From positions 1,123,146-1,187,145 of the forward strand of contig BFEA01000377.1 in the NCBI GenBank assembly GCA_003427395.1: a stretch of 64,000 nucleotides of DNA, written 5' to 3'. The DNA comes from Chara braunii (Eukaryota; Streptophyta; Charophyceae; Charales; Characeae). Shown here one piece after another: positions 12,391-24,703 of this stretch; the first letter of the stretch is position 1; each line of letters starts with the position of its first letter. Position numbers and translations under genes: made by a program. Below the pieces are notes generated by a model. The model searched no databases and was not told the DNA's origin. It worked only from the letters and a program-made list of their open reading frames with translations.

Positions 12391-13310
12391 GAGATTATGT
12401 ATGAGACCTAAGAGGGATGAGTGAGGACTTTTGACAAGTGTTAGCCGTGTCCTTTCATCTGTACTTCCTGAGATTATTATGATTTTTTATTTTTCCCTCA
12501 TTTATCTTTGTCATTGCTTGAGTCTGTCGGTCCTGCTTCATTTGCGTTGACTCTGCTTGATGATTATGTTTCCTGACGATCTTTTCACACTTTTCAAAAT
12601 TCGTAAATTGACAAAATTGATATATACATGGCACACCAGAATTTCATGATTATTATTTGCATGATCATCTTTGTTGTTTCGAATCAAAACAAAAGATTTA
12701 TAAGACCGGGGACTGGCAAAGACCGCAATTGAAGAGTCTCGCTCGAAGTCTGACACACACAACAGGAAGAGATTTGTATTATTTAATTTATTTGTTTATT
12801 GCAAAAATCATCAAAATCTTGCGTGTTAACCAGTTGGCTTTTTGGTCGCCCGAAGTGGCCCGACAAAAATTACGTCGTTGCCAGGGACATGAAAAATTTT
12901 CTTAGCCGGAACGATTCTGGTTCAGGATCAACTTTAAACTTTGATTAGGACTTGAGAACTGTAGACAATGTTTCAATCATTCGATTGATTTTTCTACTAT
13001 CATGGAGTCATAAATTTCTTCATTGAGATTACGACTGCTAACTTTGTCTAATCTCTTTATGTGTGAGGTACCACACTGGACTCGAGGATGAAACTGATAT
13101 TATTCGTTGGGGAGAATCAAGTTTGATCAGAGGTATGTCTTATGAGCCCTTGACACTAAGGAAATTGAAAGAGAAGAAAATAAATCAGATTCAGGGATGT
13201 TAGTCAAGGACACAATGAATTGTTTGTCTAAACTCACTTTTCAAGGGATACTCCCCTATCAGTACGAACACTGTTAGGTTTATCACTCTGGCAGTTCGAC
13301 CATCTGTGTA

Positions 13311-14745
13311 GTGCTGACTCGCTTCATGGAAGGAGATATCTATGATGTTCCTCCTTGCGTCAAGAAGGGGGGATGCAATGATTATGAGGCTTTTAACTGG
13401 TTGTGCAAAATTGTTGTTCAGTCTATCTGCGATGAGAAACCAGAATTAAACAAAAAAAGAAAGAAAGTGGAGTGGGAATTAATGCCAGTGACCTATTGTG
13501 ATGAAGTAATTGACTGTCAATTATCAACATGGTAATGAGGAAAGAGAAATGAAGAGACTGCGATGAGAACAGAAAGACTTTCAGTAAAGGAAACTAACAA
13601 TTGAGCTGCTATGTTGGACTCTGTATGAAAAGTGGAGAGGTCTAAGGAAGAACACTCTTTGTGGCAAGGGTATATGTTGTGAAAGACAGACTTCATGAAG
13701 TGACCGATTCTGATAATCTCTTCTTAATTCTAAGATATGAGACTTGTGGAAGAGACCACGTAATATTTAACATTTTAGTGGTCAAGTTCTTCAATACTGG
13801 CAGCTTGCACGTGAGAATTTACGCCCCGACATGCCTAGAGAATGAGGCAGGTCATTTGGAATGTCATACATGGACTTACATTAGTCTTATAAGGACGAAA
13901 GAGTGACCTGAAAAACTACAAAGAAAAATAATTTGGGGAAAGGGAGTGAGACAATTTGAAAGTCTCTCTGACTTCTCAACTACTAATGATTTTGACTACT
14001 AATTACTTTGATGTGAGAGACTGGATGCCTCTACTGGAAGCCATTGCAGCGGTAGGTAAGGCAAGGGAAAGTGATTTCGTTGTGGTGATAAAGTCTTTAC
14101 TTTTGAATACCTTTGAGCACAGGTTCGAGATCCCTACCTATACTCATCATGAGATCTATCTTTCCTGACACTGTCTATAATGATTAATAATGTCTGCTTC
14201 GGTTGAGCAGCTAACGTTTGAGATTATATTGCAAGGGATGGCAATCAAAACAAAAGTTACTCTCCGGATCTCAGACAAATATCTCTCTACTTTGGATGAG
14301 TTTGAGTTTTTGCAACCCTTTCTTAATCGGATGAGAGACTCTGCCTTGAGCGTTGTTACTGATCAGACCGATATCAACTACCTGTTGAAAATAGTAAGAG
14401 TAGGGACCGTAGAAAGAGTATTATATCACTCCTCAAGAGAACGAGTCTCTTTTGCCAGAAAAATCAACAACGGTTTATAAGCAATGCAAATTATGAGATT
14501 ATAAACCTGACAAGGTACTTTATGATTCGGTTACTGTGAAAGGATATAACAGAAGACTGAATAGGGACGATGAGAGGAAACTGGTTGAAAATTACATTGG
14601 GAGATTAAGAAGAATCGTTTTGTCCTTGATCTCTACTCAAACTATTATTGCCTATACTCTCTACATACAAAATTTTCAAGGGATAAAACAAATAAGAGAG
14701 GAGAGAGACGGGTTTGTATCTCTTGCGAGAAGAGTAAGGGATTGA
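13311..14745 (+). pseudogene. Chain of broken ORFs between the pre-gag ORF and gag
   Basis: Successive plus-strand frames at 13311-13535, 13661-13906, 13956-14168, 14190-14480 and 14536-14745 are separated only by stops or short frameshifts. This suggests one or two former longer genes. The segment at 14190-14480 has an aspartyl-protease-unlike, helix-rich composition (DEFEFLQPFLNRMRDSAL), and a similar R-R-rich helix follows at 14536. No family was recognised. Position and orientation suggest that they belong to the same retroelement. Confidence 0.4.
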
Positions 14746-14814
14746 GAACAGGAAGGGAAAGGCCAATAGTGATAAGAAGAGAGAGAAAAGAAAGTAAAAA
14801 AAGTTGATGGTCAA

Positions 14815-15936
14815 ATGTCTGGACGAAGGAGGCCTAGCTCAAGGCCTAGCTCTTCTACAGGGACTCATGAAGAGACCCTGGTGGGTGCTATACAGGAGTT
14901 GGTCGAGAAAGTTGACACCATAAAAGGAGGGTCTGATATTGTCAGAGCAAAGAGACAAGAAGAAATAATTCCATGTTTCAGAGGACATCAAGTAAATGAT
15001 TTATTGGATGAATATGAATTATTTGGACTCAGTTATGGATGGACTGACAAACAGCGACTTAAGCACCTTTTATCATACTGTGACTCTGACTCGAGGTTGG
15101 TAGTCTAAGAACTGATGGAAGGGGCCGCAATCGGCGTAACGTAGGAAGAGGTCAAGAAAAAAATGAAAAGAGAATTTGAGAAAAATTATCTCCTCAATAT
15201 CATAGGAGCTAAGTATGATACTTTAAATGTTTTTCTTAAGATATTCATACTAATACCAAGAAGAATCTCATATTTGGACAGGGCTCAGAGATGTCATATT
15301 TTCCTATTTAACTTCACTGATAATGAGAGACAGATAGTTATGAATCAGGCCCAACACTATCCTCTCAAATGGGATGAAATGGTTGCAATAGTTAGAACTC
15401 TACCTACAGTCTCACACGAGAAGTGGTCACTGGATCAAATCAGTACTTTGGTTAAAGACTGACAAACAGAGAGTGGTCTGAACAGGAGGAACAATCTGAG
15501 CACTGAGAATATGTTCAACGAGTTATAGTCATCTATATGCCTGTCAACCATGTTTCAAATGAGAAAGAGAAAAAGAAGGTTGAAAGTGAGAAAGAAGAAG
15601 ATGACGACGCTGATGACGGCTGTGGGGGAAAAAAAAAACTCTTCAAGAATCGGAAAGAATGGAGAGAATGGTGAAAAAGAAAACAGTGAGAGAAAAAAGT
15701 ATGATGATCGCCCAAGGAAGAGCTTCGTTTGTTACTACTCTGGTGACGGGGGTCATACTACTACGTATTGTAAACCTCTGGAAGAAGATGTGAAGAGTGG
15801 GGTAGCCAAGAAGGATGCGTTGAGTCATGTTTGTAACAGTTCATGGAATAAATGTGATCCCAGACTTCCAAGAGGTATGAGACTTCTTACTCTTAAACAT
15901 AAAGCAAAGATGAAGAAAAAATATATATATATATAA
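14815..15936 (+). pseudogene. Ty3/Gypsy gag with degenerate CCHC zinc knuckle
   Basis: The reading starts at ATG 14815 with a basic Ser/Arg-rich N-terminus (MSGRRRPSSRP). It continues through a helical capsid-like region (14938-15108 and, after a stop and frame break, 15163-15462) and ends with a Lys/Glu-rich stretch and a zinc knuckle (15730-15771). The knuckle reads CYYSGDGGHTTTYC: the spacing fits C-x2-C-x4-H-x4-C, but the second Cys is Ser (TCT for TGT). Stops after 15108 and 15462 break the frame. In an intact element this protein would form the cytoplasmic particle and package the RNA; here it cannot be made in full. Confidence 0.7.
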
Positions 15937-16439
15937 ATGTTCATTTTCTTACTGGTGAATTGCGTAAAGAACTTGTATAAAAAACTGATGATTATTCAAC
16001 TACAATTGATTTGCCCTTACAATCTTTGACACTAGTGAATGAATTATCTGACGAAGTTTCCTCAAGTGATCATCTACCAAAAGGGAACCTTACTTCTCAT
16101 GACTCCTTTAAGTTAGTGGAGTTTCCTTTTGATGAACTCACTTATGCGGTTAACATGATGTTTTTTTAGGGTAACCTACCACCAGAGGTTGTCATGGAAC
16201 TTGATATGGTGGTCGGAGAGGTAAGAAACCTTTAAGTGAACTTGACATCTTAGATGTTCGAGGAAAAGAAAAGAAGAAAAGTTGAAGAGACTTTGAATGA
16301 CATTCTTGATAATAAGGAGTCGAATCCCATTCTCGAAAAAATGACCAGGAGAAAAAGAGAAAGTTCATCCTTAAGGGTGAATTGGAATAAGGAACTGAGT
16401 CACTGATGTGATAAAAAAAATGTTAGAGGAAACAAAGGT

Positions 16440-16970
16440 AACTCTGTCTTTTTAAGACGCAATGACTTTAACACCCAAGCTGAGAGAGAAACTTAAGAAG
16501 CTAATTGAGAAGAAAAGGGTGAAAGTCAATTATCTGGGGGCAACTTTCCTGCGCAAGTCAACAAGTCTCTCCCAGGGTGTAAGATGAGATATGCAACTAT
16601 GGGTTGTGAGTCTTTTAACTATTTATATCAACAGAGTGGAAATCCGAGTTTTAGTACATTTTGGGGCATAAATGGTTCTCCTCTCCTAGAAAATTATAGA
16701 AGTTTCTAATCTGAATATTAACAGACGGACAAAGAGCGTGTTGAGCAACATTACAGAGGATCTCTATTTAACTGAGCTTATTGACAACCTGCCAATTAAG
16801 GTTGGGACAATGTATGTCGAACTGTCAGGGTTTGTGGTTCCAAATTTGCATCACGACTGCATCCAGGAAAATTCATTATTGCATAGAATGGAAGCTGTTC
16901 AGTTTTTCGGTCATGAAGGGTCATCCTGGATTGGTCTGCAGGATCCAAAAACTGATCAACAATAAACTTT
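16440..16970 (+). pseudogene. Ty3/Gypsy protease-region remnant
   Basis: After a pre-protease linker (LTPKLREKLKKLIEKKRVKV, near 16470-16525), the sequence VEIRVLVHFGA at about 16636-16668 stands where a retroviral-type aspartic protease would have ALVDSGA. The catalytic Asp is replaced by His, with an adjacent stop. Downstream, a beta-rich stretch (GTMYVELSGFVVPNLHHDC, about 16803-16860) fits the second half of such a domain. The placement between gag and reverse transcriptase supports the call; the residue match alone would be weak. Confidence 0.5.
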
Positions 16971-17480
16971 TATGGTTTGTACCTCCCACCATCTTAAACA
17001 TCGTTTATCTGCTGACTCAATCAGAAGGGAAGAATCGGTTGAGAAGGTTAAGAAACTCAAAGGGAAAGGTAAGCAAGAGATTGAAGAGGAAGTTTCAGTG
17101 ATCATTAATCAAGTCTAAAAAATTATTAAGATTTTTGATGAACATATTGAAGCATTTAAGAAGGCTGTTGAATCTGCTAAGAGTGAAAAGATGAAATTAC
17201 GGTTTGCATCAACTCATCATTTTTTAGAAAAATAATCACTAGGTCAAAGAGAAAGTACAAGTCCAAGAGGATGAAAAATAACTCGATGGTCGTTTTGATA
17301 AAAAAAATTATGATGAAGTATTGAAAAAATAAAGGAGAATTATTCAAACATTAAGGGAATCAGCAAAGTTGGGGAACAAAGTCAACAGGGAAAAGTCTGA
17401 CACTATGAAGATAGACTCGGATCAGTTTATCTGGCCTGAAGAAAATAAATATATCTTTAAAGTGTGTCAAAAATTCTCTA

Positions 17481-18570
17481 GTGCATTTTTTTTTTAATGA
17501 AGAAAGACAACGGTTGGATGTAGATATGATCAACATGACAAAAATCTGGATCATATTTCATAGAATAACAAACCAACTAATTATGCCCAAAAAGAAGAGG
17601 CATAGGTGGTCAAATACCTTGACAAAAAAATTGTTTCTAACGTTGTTGAACCTGCTAATGGACCACATGTTAACCACTGGTTTTGCTTTTGACAATCGGA
17701 AGGAGGTTTCAGATGGATACAAAATCTTTAAAAACTCAACTCAGTAACGGTACGCGATGCAGCTAGCCTCATTAATGCTGATTTTCTTTTTGAATTCTTT
17801 GTTGACTGATGCATTTATTCCTTAATTGAGTTATATTTTAGCTATGATCAGTTTCTCATTTACTCAACTAGTCGTCCAATGACTGTTATGCACATGCCAA
17901 AAGAGTTTATTCAGATGTGTGTGGTACCTCAACGATGGACTGATAACGTGGCAGTTGTTCAGAGGGATATGATCAAAGTCATGCACGATATTTCTTATGA
18001 GATAACAAGTCTCTATATTGATGATAATCCAGTGAAAAGACCTATAGTAAGAGACGAGACTTTGGTGGTTGATGCAGTCATAAAGTTTGTCAGGGAGCAC
18101 GCTGAGGGTGTAAAGTTGGTTCTAGAAATACTTCAAAGATTTTACCTAACTGCCAGTGGATCAAAATCCTTCCTCTTTCAAACAGAAGTAATCATCTTAG
18201 AGTCTATATGTTTTTTCAATCGTAGGAGTCCCGACCCCAAGAAAATAGACAAGATTTTGAACTGGTCTCTGCCTCTCAAGAGACTGATAGATGTTAGAAG
18301 TTTCTCGGTGTCCCCGTTAACCACTTGTGTTGTGGAGTATTTTCATTCATCATTTTGGTACCCTTGCAGAGCCTCTGAGATAAATTGTAAGACAAGGGGC
18401 TGGCTTGTCTTGGACAGAGAAAAAACAGATTGCTGCAGAAACTCTACACGAAAAGTTGAAAGATGGAGGTGTGGTGCTGAGAATGCCTTACTATGATTAT
18501 ATAGAGGGAAGACCCTTCATCATCGAGATTGATGGGGGACCAGTAGCTCTTGGTGGTGTACTTATTTAGA
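17481..18570 (+). pseudogene. Ty3/Gypsy reverse transcriptase and start of RNase H
   Basis: The frame 17879-18496 contains the C-terminal part of the RT palm and the thumb: PQRWTDNVAVVQRDM (the LPQGW...FQ motif), then the catalytic YIDD box (18014-18025), then a connection region with GSKSFLFQTEVIILE and RSPDPKKIDKILNWSLP. These match the order in Ty3/Gypsy polymerases. The N-terminal fingers are only represented by fragments (17481-17747). An RNase H start follows in another frame at 18483-18570 (FIIEIDGGPVALGGVLI, matching the usual VETDAS..A.GGVL), ended by a stop. Apart from YIDD, several framework residues are altered and the frame breaks more than once, so it is not functional. The divergent style is reminiscent of Gypsy elements known from fungi, a subjective impression. 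Confidence 0.75.
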
Positions 18571-19439
18571 AAGATGATAATGAAAAAGAAAGACCTCTAA
18601 GGTTTTAGAGCATAACTCTCAATTTCATTGGTTATTTGTATTTTATTTGAGTTTTTATGTGTTATTATGTAATGATGGATTACCGAAAATAAGTAGAATT
18701 CACAAATTACGAAAACAATTCAAAACTCAAAAATTGAGTAGTGATTTAGCTAAATACGATGCGGACCCTCAATTCCATAGAGGGAGGTTTAAGCTGAATT
18801 GAATGGAGAATAAATGAAGAAGAAGATGTTGATGACACTTCAGAAGAATCTGCCTATGTTGATAACTTCCTGAATGAAAAAATGATGAAGACTACAAGGC
18901 GTCAAACTCATATAAGTGGAGTCTGTAGCCTGAAGAAAGAGACTGTTGGGGAAAAATTTTTTACGCTTATGTTTACGAGTTAATTTTTGAAAAAGAAGAA
19001 GTTGAAGAACTGAACGATTGGTACGTCAGATGCAATACAGCAGTTGTGGCAGTCTACGAACTAGGAGAAAACTCTGGATCAAAAGATGAAGAAGCGGTTG
19101 AAAAGAAAAAAGAAGAGGGTTTTTTTATCTTTGAGGAATATGATGAGAATCATCAAGAGATTGAGAAGAAAATGAAAAAATAAAAGATTAAGAAATATTA
19201 CTGCAATAATGAAGAAGTTTAGACCAATTTAGAGGACATCTCTTTGTGGATGAGAATGAAAAATTGTATAAGAAGTTTTGACTAAGGAGAGGATATCTCA
19301 TTGTGGATGACAATGAAGGATTGTCTCCGCTAAGAGTTGTATGTGGGAAAGAAAGACAAGTATAAATATTTTTTCCTCTACATGAAGGGTTGTAGGTGAC
19401 CATAGAGTTGTTGAAGTAACCTATTCTAAGACAACTAAG

Positions 19440-20412
19440 ATTTATTTATGGTCTTGCATGAGAGCCATAATTTACAGATTCTGTAAATTGTGTGTGTTAT
19501 GTCAGAAAAGATCTACAATGAGGATAATTGAACTTTTATTTCCTAATCTTCTGGTAGAACCAGGCAGTCGAGTTCGTCTCGATCTCATCACCATGCCTCT
19601 ACGCAAGGGAGGGATTGGGTACATACTGAACATGACAGGTATTTTTTCTGGATATGGTGAGACAAAAACTCTGAAGAGGAAAACAGTCGAACAAGTGACT
19701 GATTGGATAGATGAAATATATCTCAGATATCCCTTCATCAAAGATTTTGTTTTAGACAGAGGATCTAAATTCAGAAATGAGATTATAAGAAGAACCACTC
19801 TCAAACTGGGTGTCAAAATTTGATATGCGACTACTTACCATCCTCAAGCAAATGCACCAGTCGAAAGAGATTGTAGAACTATGAAATGTTTATTGACCAA
19901 ATGGTGTGAATGGAACCTTAGCAAGTGACCAAAAGTATTAAGAGTTGTGGTGTATGCTGACAACATTACTGTTAAGAGAACTACGGGTATGCTCTATTCA
20001 CTCAGTGGTACAGTTAGTATGCTACTTTACTTATTGAGAGCATAGCCAAAACATGGTCAAATCAAGAGAGTGACAGAGAATACTTCTTCAAATCAGAATG
20101 AGACAAATATTAGAAGTTGATCAGACTATAATGGATATTGCAGAGAGCATGACAACCAGCCGATTGTCATATCAAGAGAGATGAAACATGAAGAGGTATA
20201 TAGCAAAAGAGAAACCGAAGGTCGGTGACGTCGCTCTTCTGTTTGATAATTCTCTCGAGACTCGATTGAAGCCTAAATGGTTCGGTCCTTACAGAATCAT
20301 ATGTGAAGCAGAAGGCAAAGTCTATGAGATATCCGAAATGGATCATTTAAGAGTTCATGATATAGTATCAGGGCCTAAACTTTGTAAGTTCATCTTCAAG
20401 GACCGGATATAA
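19440..20412 (+). pseudogene. Ty3/Gypsy integrase (DD35E core and GPY/F-like C-terminal module)
   Basis: The frame 19458-19823 carries the end of the HHCC zinc domain (CKLCVLC) and the catalytic core. The three acidic residues can be placed exactly: Asp codon at 19581 (VRLDLITMP), Asp codon at 19755 (FVLDRGSKF) and Glu codon at 19863 (APVERDC), giving D-x57-D-x35-E. A TGA at 19821 falls between the second Asp and the Glu, just before TYHPQAN, so the core is split. A later frame, 20188-20412, holds the C-terminal module with KPKWFGPYRI (GPY at 20284-20292). The catalytic triad is preserved but the coding frame is broken. Confidence 0.8.
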
Positions 20413-21129
20413 TTCCTACAATGGTTACAAAAAAAGGGAAAATAAAAGTCAGTCGTCCCGTAAAAGAGCAGTTGAAGAAAACTGAAAAGAAGTACAGTGA
20501 GATAGTGAGACACTGCAAATACTAAAGTTTGAGCAGACTCTGATTAGTTTTGCATTGTCATTTCAGTATATCAATCTTGACACGGGAGACTGGAGAGAGA
20601 ACCTTCAAACGGTTTATATTCGTTTTTGTATGCGAATTAATTTTCTAATTTTGCTAGTGACAGTGCTAATGAGATTAAAGTATCATTGATGCAGAGTTAC
20701 TTACGATTCACGATTATCAGATCCCTAAACTGGGAACAACTGTGAGGTACAGTTGTAGTAAGAGAGTGATGAGAGGTCACCCTTCTAAGTATTGATGCAG
20801 TCTACGAATCTTGACCGCGGGGTCAAACTCGGATTGCGGTCGGAATCCCAACTGCAGGTCATGTCCCCCACGATAGGGCGCGACTGGGATCTTCACATAT
20901 TAAAAAAAAAAATTAATAGACAAAAAAATACAAAAAATATGAGGCTGTAGGGTTTGAAAATACCTACAACCCTATATTTTCTTTTTGAATTATGAAATAT
21001 ATATATATAATATTATATATATTTTTTAACAAGAAAACAAAAAAATAAGTACCTTAATTAAAAGAAACGTAATAAAAAAAAGAATTTTTTTATTTTTCAT
21101 GTGTGGGTGTGTGTCGGTGTGTGTGTGTG
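20413..21129. other. Retroelement 3' flank and AT-rich spacer
   Basis: No gene. A GC-rich island with GACCGCGGGGTC and ATTGCGGTCGG (about 20813-20896) is followed by AT-rich sequence with TA runs near 20999-21022. A second GC-rich island of related composition lies at about 21970-22112, so the composite minisatellite sits between two similar islands. Confidence 0.4.
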
Positions 21130-21250
21130 TATGATTGCAGGGGGGAAGGGGGCGACCCCTTCCCCACCAATCAATCAATCAATCAATCAGAAGAAGAAAA
21201 AAAAGTAAAAAAAAAAAAAAATCACGGATTCGGCCCACACGCGCGCGCGC

Positions 21251-21288
<38 letters not shown>

Positions 21289-21422
21289 AGGGGAAGGATG
21301 ACCATTTCCCCACCAATCAATCAATCAATATAAAAAAAAGGAAAAAAAAGAAAACATCGGGTTCGACCCCCGCGCGCGCACACGTGTTTGTATGTGAAGG
21401 GAGGAAGGGCGACCCCTTCCCC

Positions 21423-21473
<51 letters not shown>

Positions 21474-21830
21474 AAACGACCCGTGTGTGTGTGTGTGCGG
21501 GGGGGGGTGGGGGGGGTGACCCCTCCCCCACCAATCAATCAATCAATCAATTAATCACATCAATCAATCGGAAAGAAAAAAAAAATGAAAAAAAAAAAAT
21601 GCGGGTTCAACCCTCCCCCGCCAATCAATCAATCAATCAATCAACCGATCAATCAATCAATTAATCAATCAATCAACAAATCAATCAAAAAAAAAAATTC
21701 ACCTATCCACCAATCAATTAATCAATCAATCAACCAATCAACCAATCAACCAATCAACCAATCAACCAACCAACCAACCAATCAATCAATCAATCAATCA
21801 ATAAAAAAAAAGTCAAAAAACAAAATAGCT
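21130..21830. repeat. Composite minisatellite: hairpin core + (AATC)n + A-run + (GT)n
   Basis: About five units of 100-150 bp repeat the same order: a G-run/C-run core, CACCAATCAATC extended as (AATC)n, an A-rich stretch, a GGTTCGACCC-like phrase, CGCGCG and (GT)n. Cores lie near 21140, 21289, 21398, 21500 and 21606. The core at 21143-21166 can fold as GGGGAAGGGG-GCGA-CCCCTTCCCC, a perfect 10-bp stem. The last part (21712-21802) has degenerated to AATC/AACC repeats only. Frames across it encode NQSINQSI-type repeats and are not genes. Confidence 0.8.
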
Positions 21831-22194
21831 GGCTTTTCAACAGAGAGAATAAATAAAAAGTAAAAAAAAAAAAAAAACGGGGGTCCACAATTTTTTTCCC
21901 TCCCCTATTTGGACACCCCTATTTGGACCCCCTGATTTTTTGTTTTTTTATTATTTTCTTTTATGGGGGGGTGAGGCTCGGGTCCCGGCCCCGGAATCCC
22001 GACCCCGATTGTCAGTACCCCCCTCACCTCGGCCACGGTCGTAGCGGTCATGACCTCGGCCCCGACCGTGGGTCGCGGTCATGACCGTCGCGACCGCCGC
22101 CGCAAGGGACACATAGGATGCAGTATCAAGTTGAGAGAACTCGTGGTTGTGACACATCAAAGATTAATCAATATTAATTCCTTGTAATGAAGGG

Positions 22195-22640
22195 AAAGTT
22201 TGATTGACATAAATAAGTTCAATTCTACTTAACTGGAGAGTTATCAGTAGAATGACTTCGTACCTTTTGACTGAGTTGCCTATCTAAGAAAATTATCAAG
22301 AAGATATGCATAAAGAAGTTCAACTTTGCTTGACCAGAGAGTTGTCAGCAGAGGGACTTCGTGTTTCTTGACTAAGTTGTCTATCGTCTGTCTCAGATAA
22401 GGGAAGGGACATTTATGAGACCAATATTTTTATACTTCCTTAAGGCTGATGGGAGGTCTCTTGGGAGTATTCTCAGACGAGGGGAAGGACCTCTCGGGGA
22501 TCAACACTTTGTATTCCTTGAGGCTGAAATGAAACCTTTAGGAAGTACATTGTCGGTTGTTATCTATTGCTATTCAGTGCCTCTTGAGACTGAAGGGACG
22601 TCTCTTGAGGAATATTTGTTCCGTTATCTGGGGTAAAGGT
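22195..22640. repeat. Two short tandem duplications
   Basis: A block of about 75 bp beginning AAGTTCAATTCTACTTAACTG at about 22206 recurs diverged at about 22316 (AAGTTCAACTTTGCTTGACC). A second block built on CTTGAGGCTGA..GG.CCTCT..GAG repeats near 22438, 22515 and 22580. No coding signal. Confidence 0.5.
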
Positions 22641-22929
22641 TATTTGATTGTGTGCTTAATAGGTTTGCTCGACTGTCTGTACCTTAGGTTTTCTTCTGTA
22701 ACCTAAAATGCGTTGATTATCGAGGCTAGCCAGAGTCTTACCGCAGTAGGTTTCAATCTGGTGGGGTCAACAGTTCCCCGACGTGAGTGTCGAATTGCGT
22801 AGTTGACTGAGGCTAAGATTCGAAGAGTCTGGCCTGTGAAGTCAAAAGAGGTCAGTTGGAACCCTACCGCAGTCAGAGGATGCAATCATATTATTTTATG
22901 TTAAGTTATATGTTGTTGTCTACTTCACA

Positions 22930-23175
22930 TTTATGAGTCGATAGGAATTTGGGAAACCACCTTCTCTAAAGGAGATGCTGCCCAATTTTTTACTGATTCG
23001 GGAAGTTAAAGCAAAATTATCTTTGAAAAAGGTGGGAGTTTTGTCTGATTATAAATTTGGACGGGCATAAATCTTTGCATAATACTTTCCTAGAGAAAGT
23101 GCTGCCAAATTTGTGATAATCCAAGTAGTTAGATAATATTTTTTATCTTTGGGGGGTAAAACTTTTCTTGGATTT
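22930..23175 (+). repeat. Tandem units of the ~115-bp repeat family
   Basis: Two diverged units share the pattern ATAAATTTGG..., CTTTC.CTA.AG.AAGTGCTGCCAAATTT, AAGTTAGA, AAAATT..CTTTG. The same family occurs at 28821-29580, 31479-31540 and 32055-32230. Confidence 0.55.
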
Positions 23176-23191
23176 TTATATTTAGTCTGAA

Positions 23192-24703
23192 TTTTTTTTT
23201 TTTTTCCCATAACGCCGCCACAAGTGTTAGTGGTGCTTATAAGAGCAGACACCACTAGCACCTGAGAAGAGGCTCCATCTATTGGTGGGGAGCATCACCT
23301 GCTGGAAAACGGGTCTAGTGTCCCATATACAGACTTAATTTTGAGTACATTTGAAAAACAATTGTGGGACATTCCTGCCAGCATTGATTATCTTGGAATC
23401 CAGGGGATTGACTGAGCATAATATTCGAAAGAGGGAGGAACCTCTTCGCCCCAAACCCGCCGTCAGATACTTGTTGCGACACACTAGTTTCACCTTCCCC
23501 CTATCAGCCTAAGTCCCAACTGTCAATTCGTTATTATGTCTAATGATGTTTTTTATCGGGAAACTCCACCTATTGATGGAGATCATGAACATTGTCATCA
23601 TTCTTGGTACACAGAGATAGAAACGCTCTCCTGCAAATCTGCTATCATGACATTTCTCGGAGTTGTACTTACACTCTTGCTGAACTACCTATTAAAGACT
23701 CCTGAACAACTAAACTCACTGTCATCCTGCCAGCATTGATTACCTTGAAATCAGAGGATTGACCGAGCAGGTAAAGCCTATACCGCTCCGTGCCACTGTA
23801 GATCCACGATGGAGAGGTCATGGAGTGGAAAGAGATCGGGGAAATCAAAAGGAGGGCGCAGAGGAACCGCCCCATCTACCTTGGTCTAGTCGTTAAAACA
23901 AATATCGTAGTCCCTTCTAAGTACGTCACCCGCTTCGGAAGATTGTCCTCTCTCCCAACGAATGTGGGTTATTCTGCCATCTCTCCCCAACCATTCCCTT
24001 CAAAATTGTTTGATGGCTTGGATTATGTATTTTTTCGTTTGAAACAGATCCAATTTTATTTTCACACTGTGTCATGATTTTTTCCTGAATATATTGCTTA
24101 ACCATTTCGGTGACCTCTTCCCTCTCTATTTCGACTCCTTCAATCGTGTATATGCACCTTTTCTGCCAAAGGGCCCAAATGATAGCTCTCCTCCCCGTTC
24201 TGAACATATTATTTTCAAAAACACAGTCTATGGGAAAAGACCAGGTTTCACATAATAGGGCTCTCCAGTCCCATGGCCATGTGGATATAGTGTCGAGTTG
24301 TCACTAGATCATGTTCCACCATCGCAATGTAAGAATGATGTGCTCTATGTTTTCCGCGATCTTATGGTGAGGAAAGGAGGCCAACAGGAGTGACACCATG
24401 ACAGCGCTAAGCCGTTTTGTTATAGCTAGGTTCAATCTATTAGCCAATTATTTGTAGGGAGGCAGCGATGCCCTATGTACCTTTGCAGCGAGGCCAGTTT
24501 CGTCGGTTTGAATTTCGTGGCCTTAAACCATCGGATGGGTCGAATTGCGTCCCTTCCCACATTCAAATGGGTTATCTCTGACACTTATTCGAAAATATCA
24601 AGAATTTTGTCAGCATCTCCCCTAAGTAGGGGTAGATTGCCTAAATTTTCAAAGTCTTAAAATATTATAACTCCCCTAGATTTCAGAAAAATCAGCATCG
24701 CTT
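23192..24703 (-). mobile_element. LINE 3' end, minus strand, with inverted duplication at its 5' end
   Basis: Reading the minus strand, the copy shows remnants of ORF2 and ends with a 14-base poly(A) (23192-23205 as T). Matches to the first LINE are clear: ASLPTNNWLIEP here against RCLPTNDWLIDK there; TGRRAIIWALWQKRC (minus, about 24200-24155) against IGRKVFMSVIWMRRC; and the shared 3' UTR block at 23273-23324. Stops and frame changes abolish coding. The upstream end (24572-24703) is repeated in inverted orientation at 24726-24857. Confidence 0.75.
23224..23261 (-). other. LINE 3' UTR stem-loop
   Basis: On the minus strand, GTGCTAGTGGTG and CACCACTAACAC pair (11 of 12) around a loop containing CTGCTCTTATAA. 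It is in the same position relative to the tail as the hairpins in the other two LINE copies. Confidence 0.6.

Larger units (their letters stand above)
11842..20412 (+). mobile_element. Decayed Ty3/Gypsy-type LTR retrotransposon body
   Basis: Domains appear in the canonical Ty3/Gypsy order on the plus strand: gag with zinc knuckle (14815-15936), protease remnant (about 16640-16970), reverse transcriptase (17750-18496), RNase H start (18483-18570), then integrase (19440-19950) and its GPY/F-like C-terminal module (20188-20412). Every domain is interrupted by stops or frameshifts, so this is an old copy. About 3 kb of similar AT-rich, AGA-rich coding-like sequence lies ahead of gag. I could not find the LTR pair, primer-binding site or polypurine tract, so the outer borders are unknown and the interval covers only the internal body. 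Confidence 0.8.
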
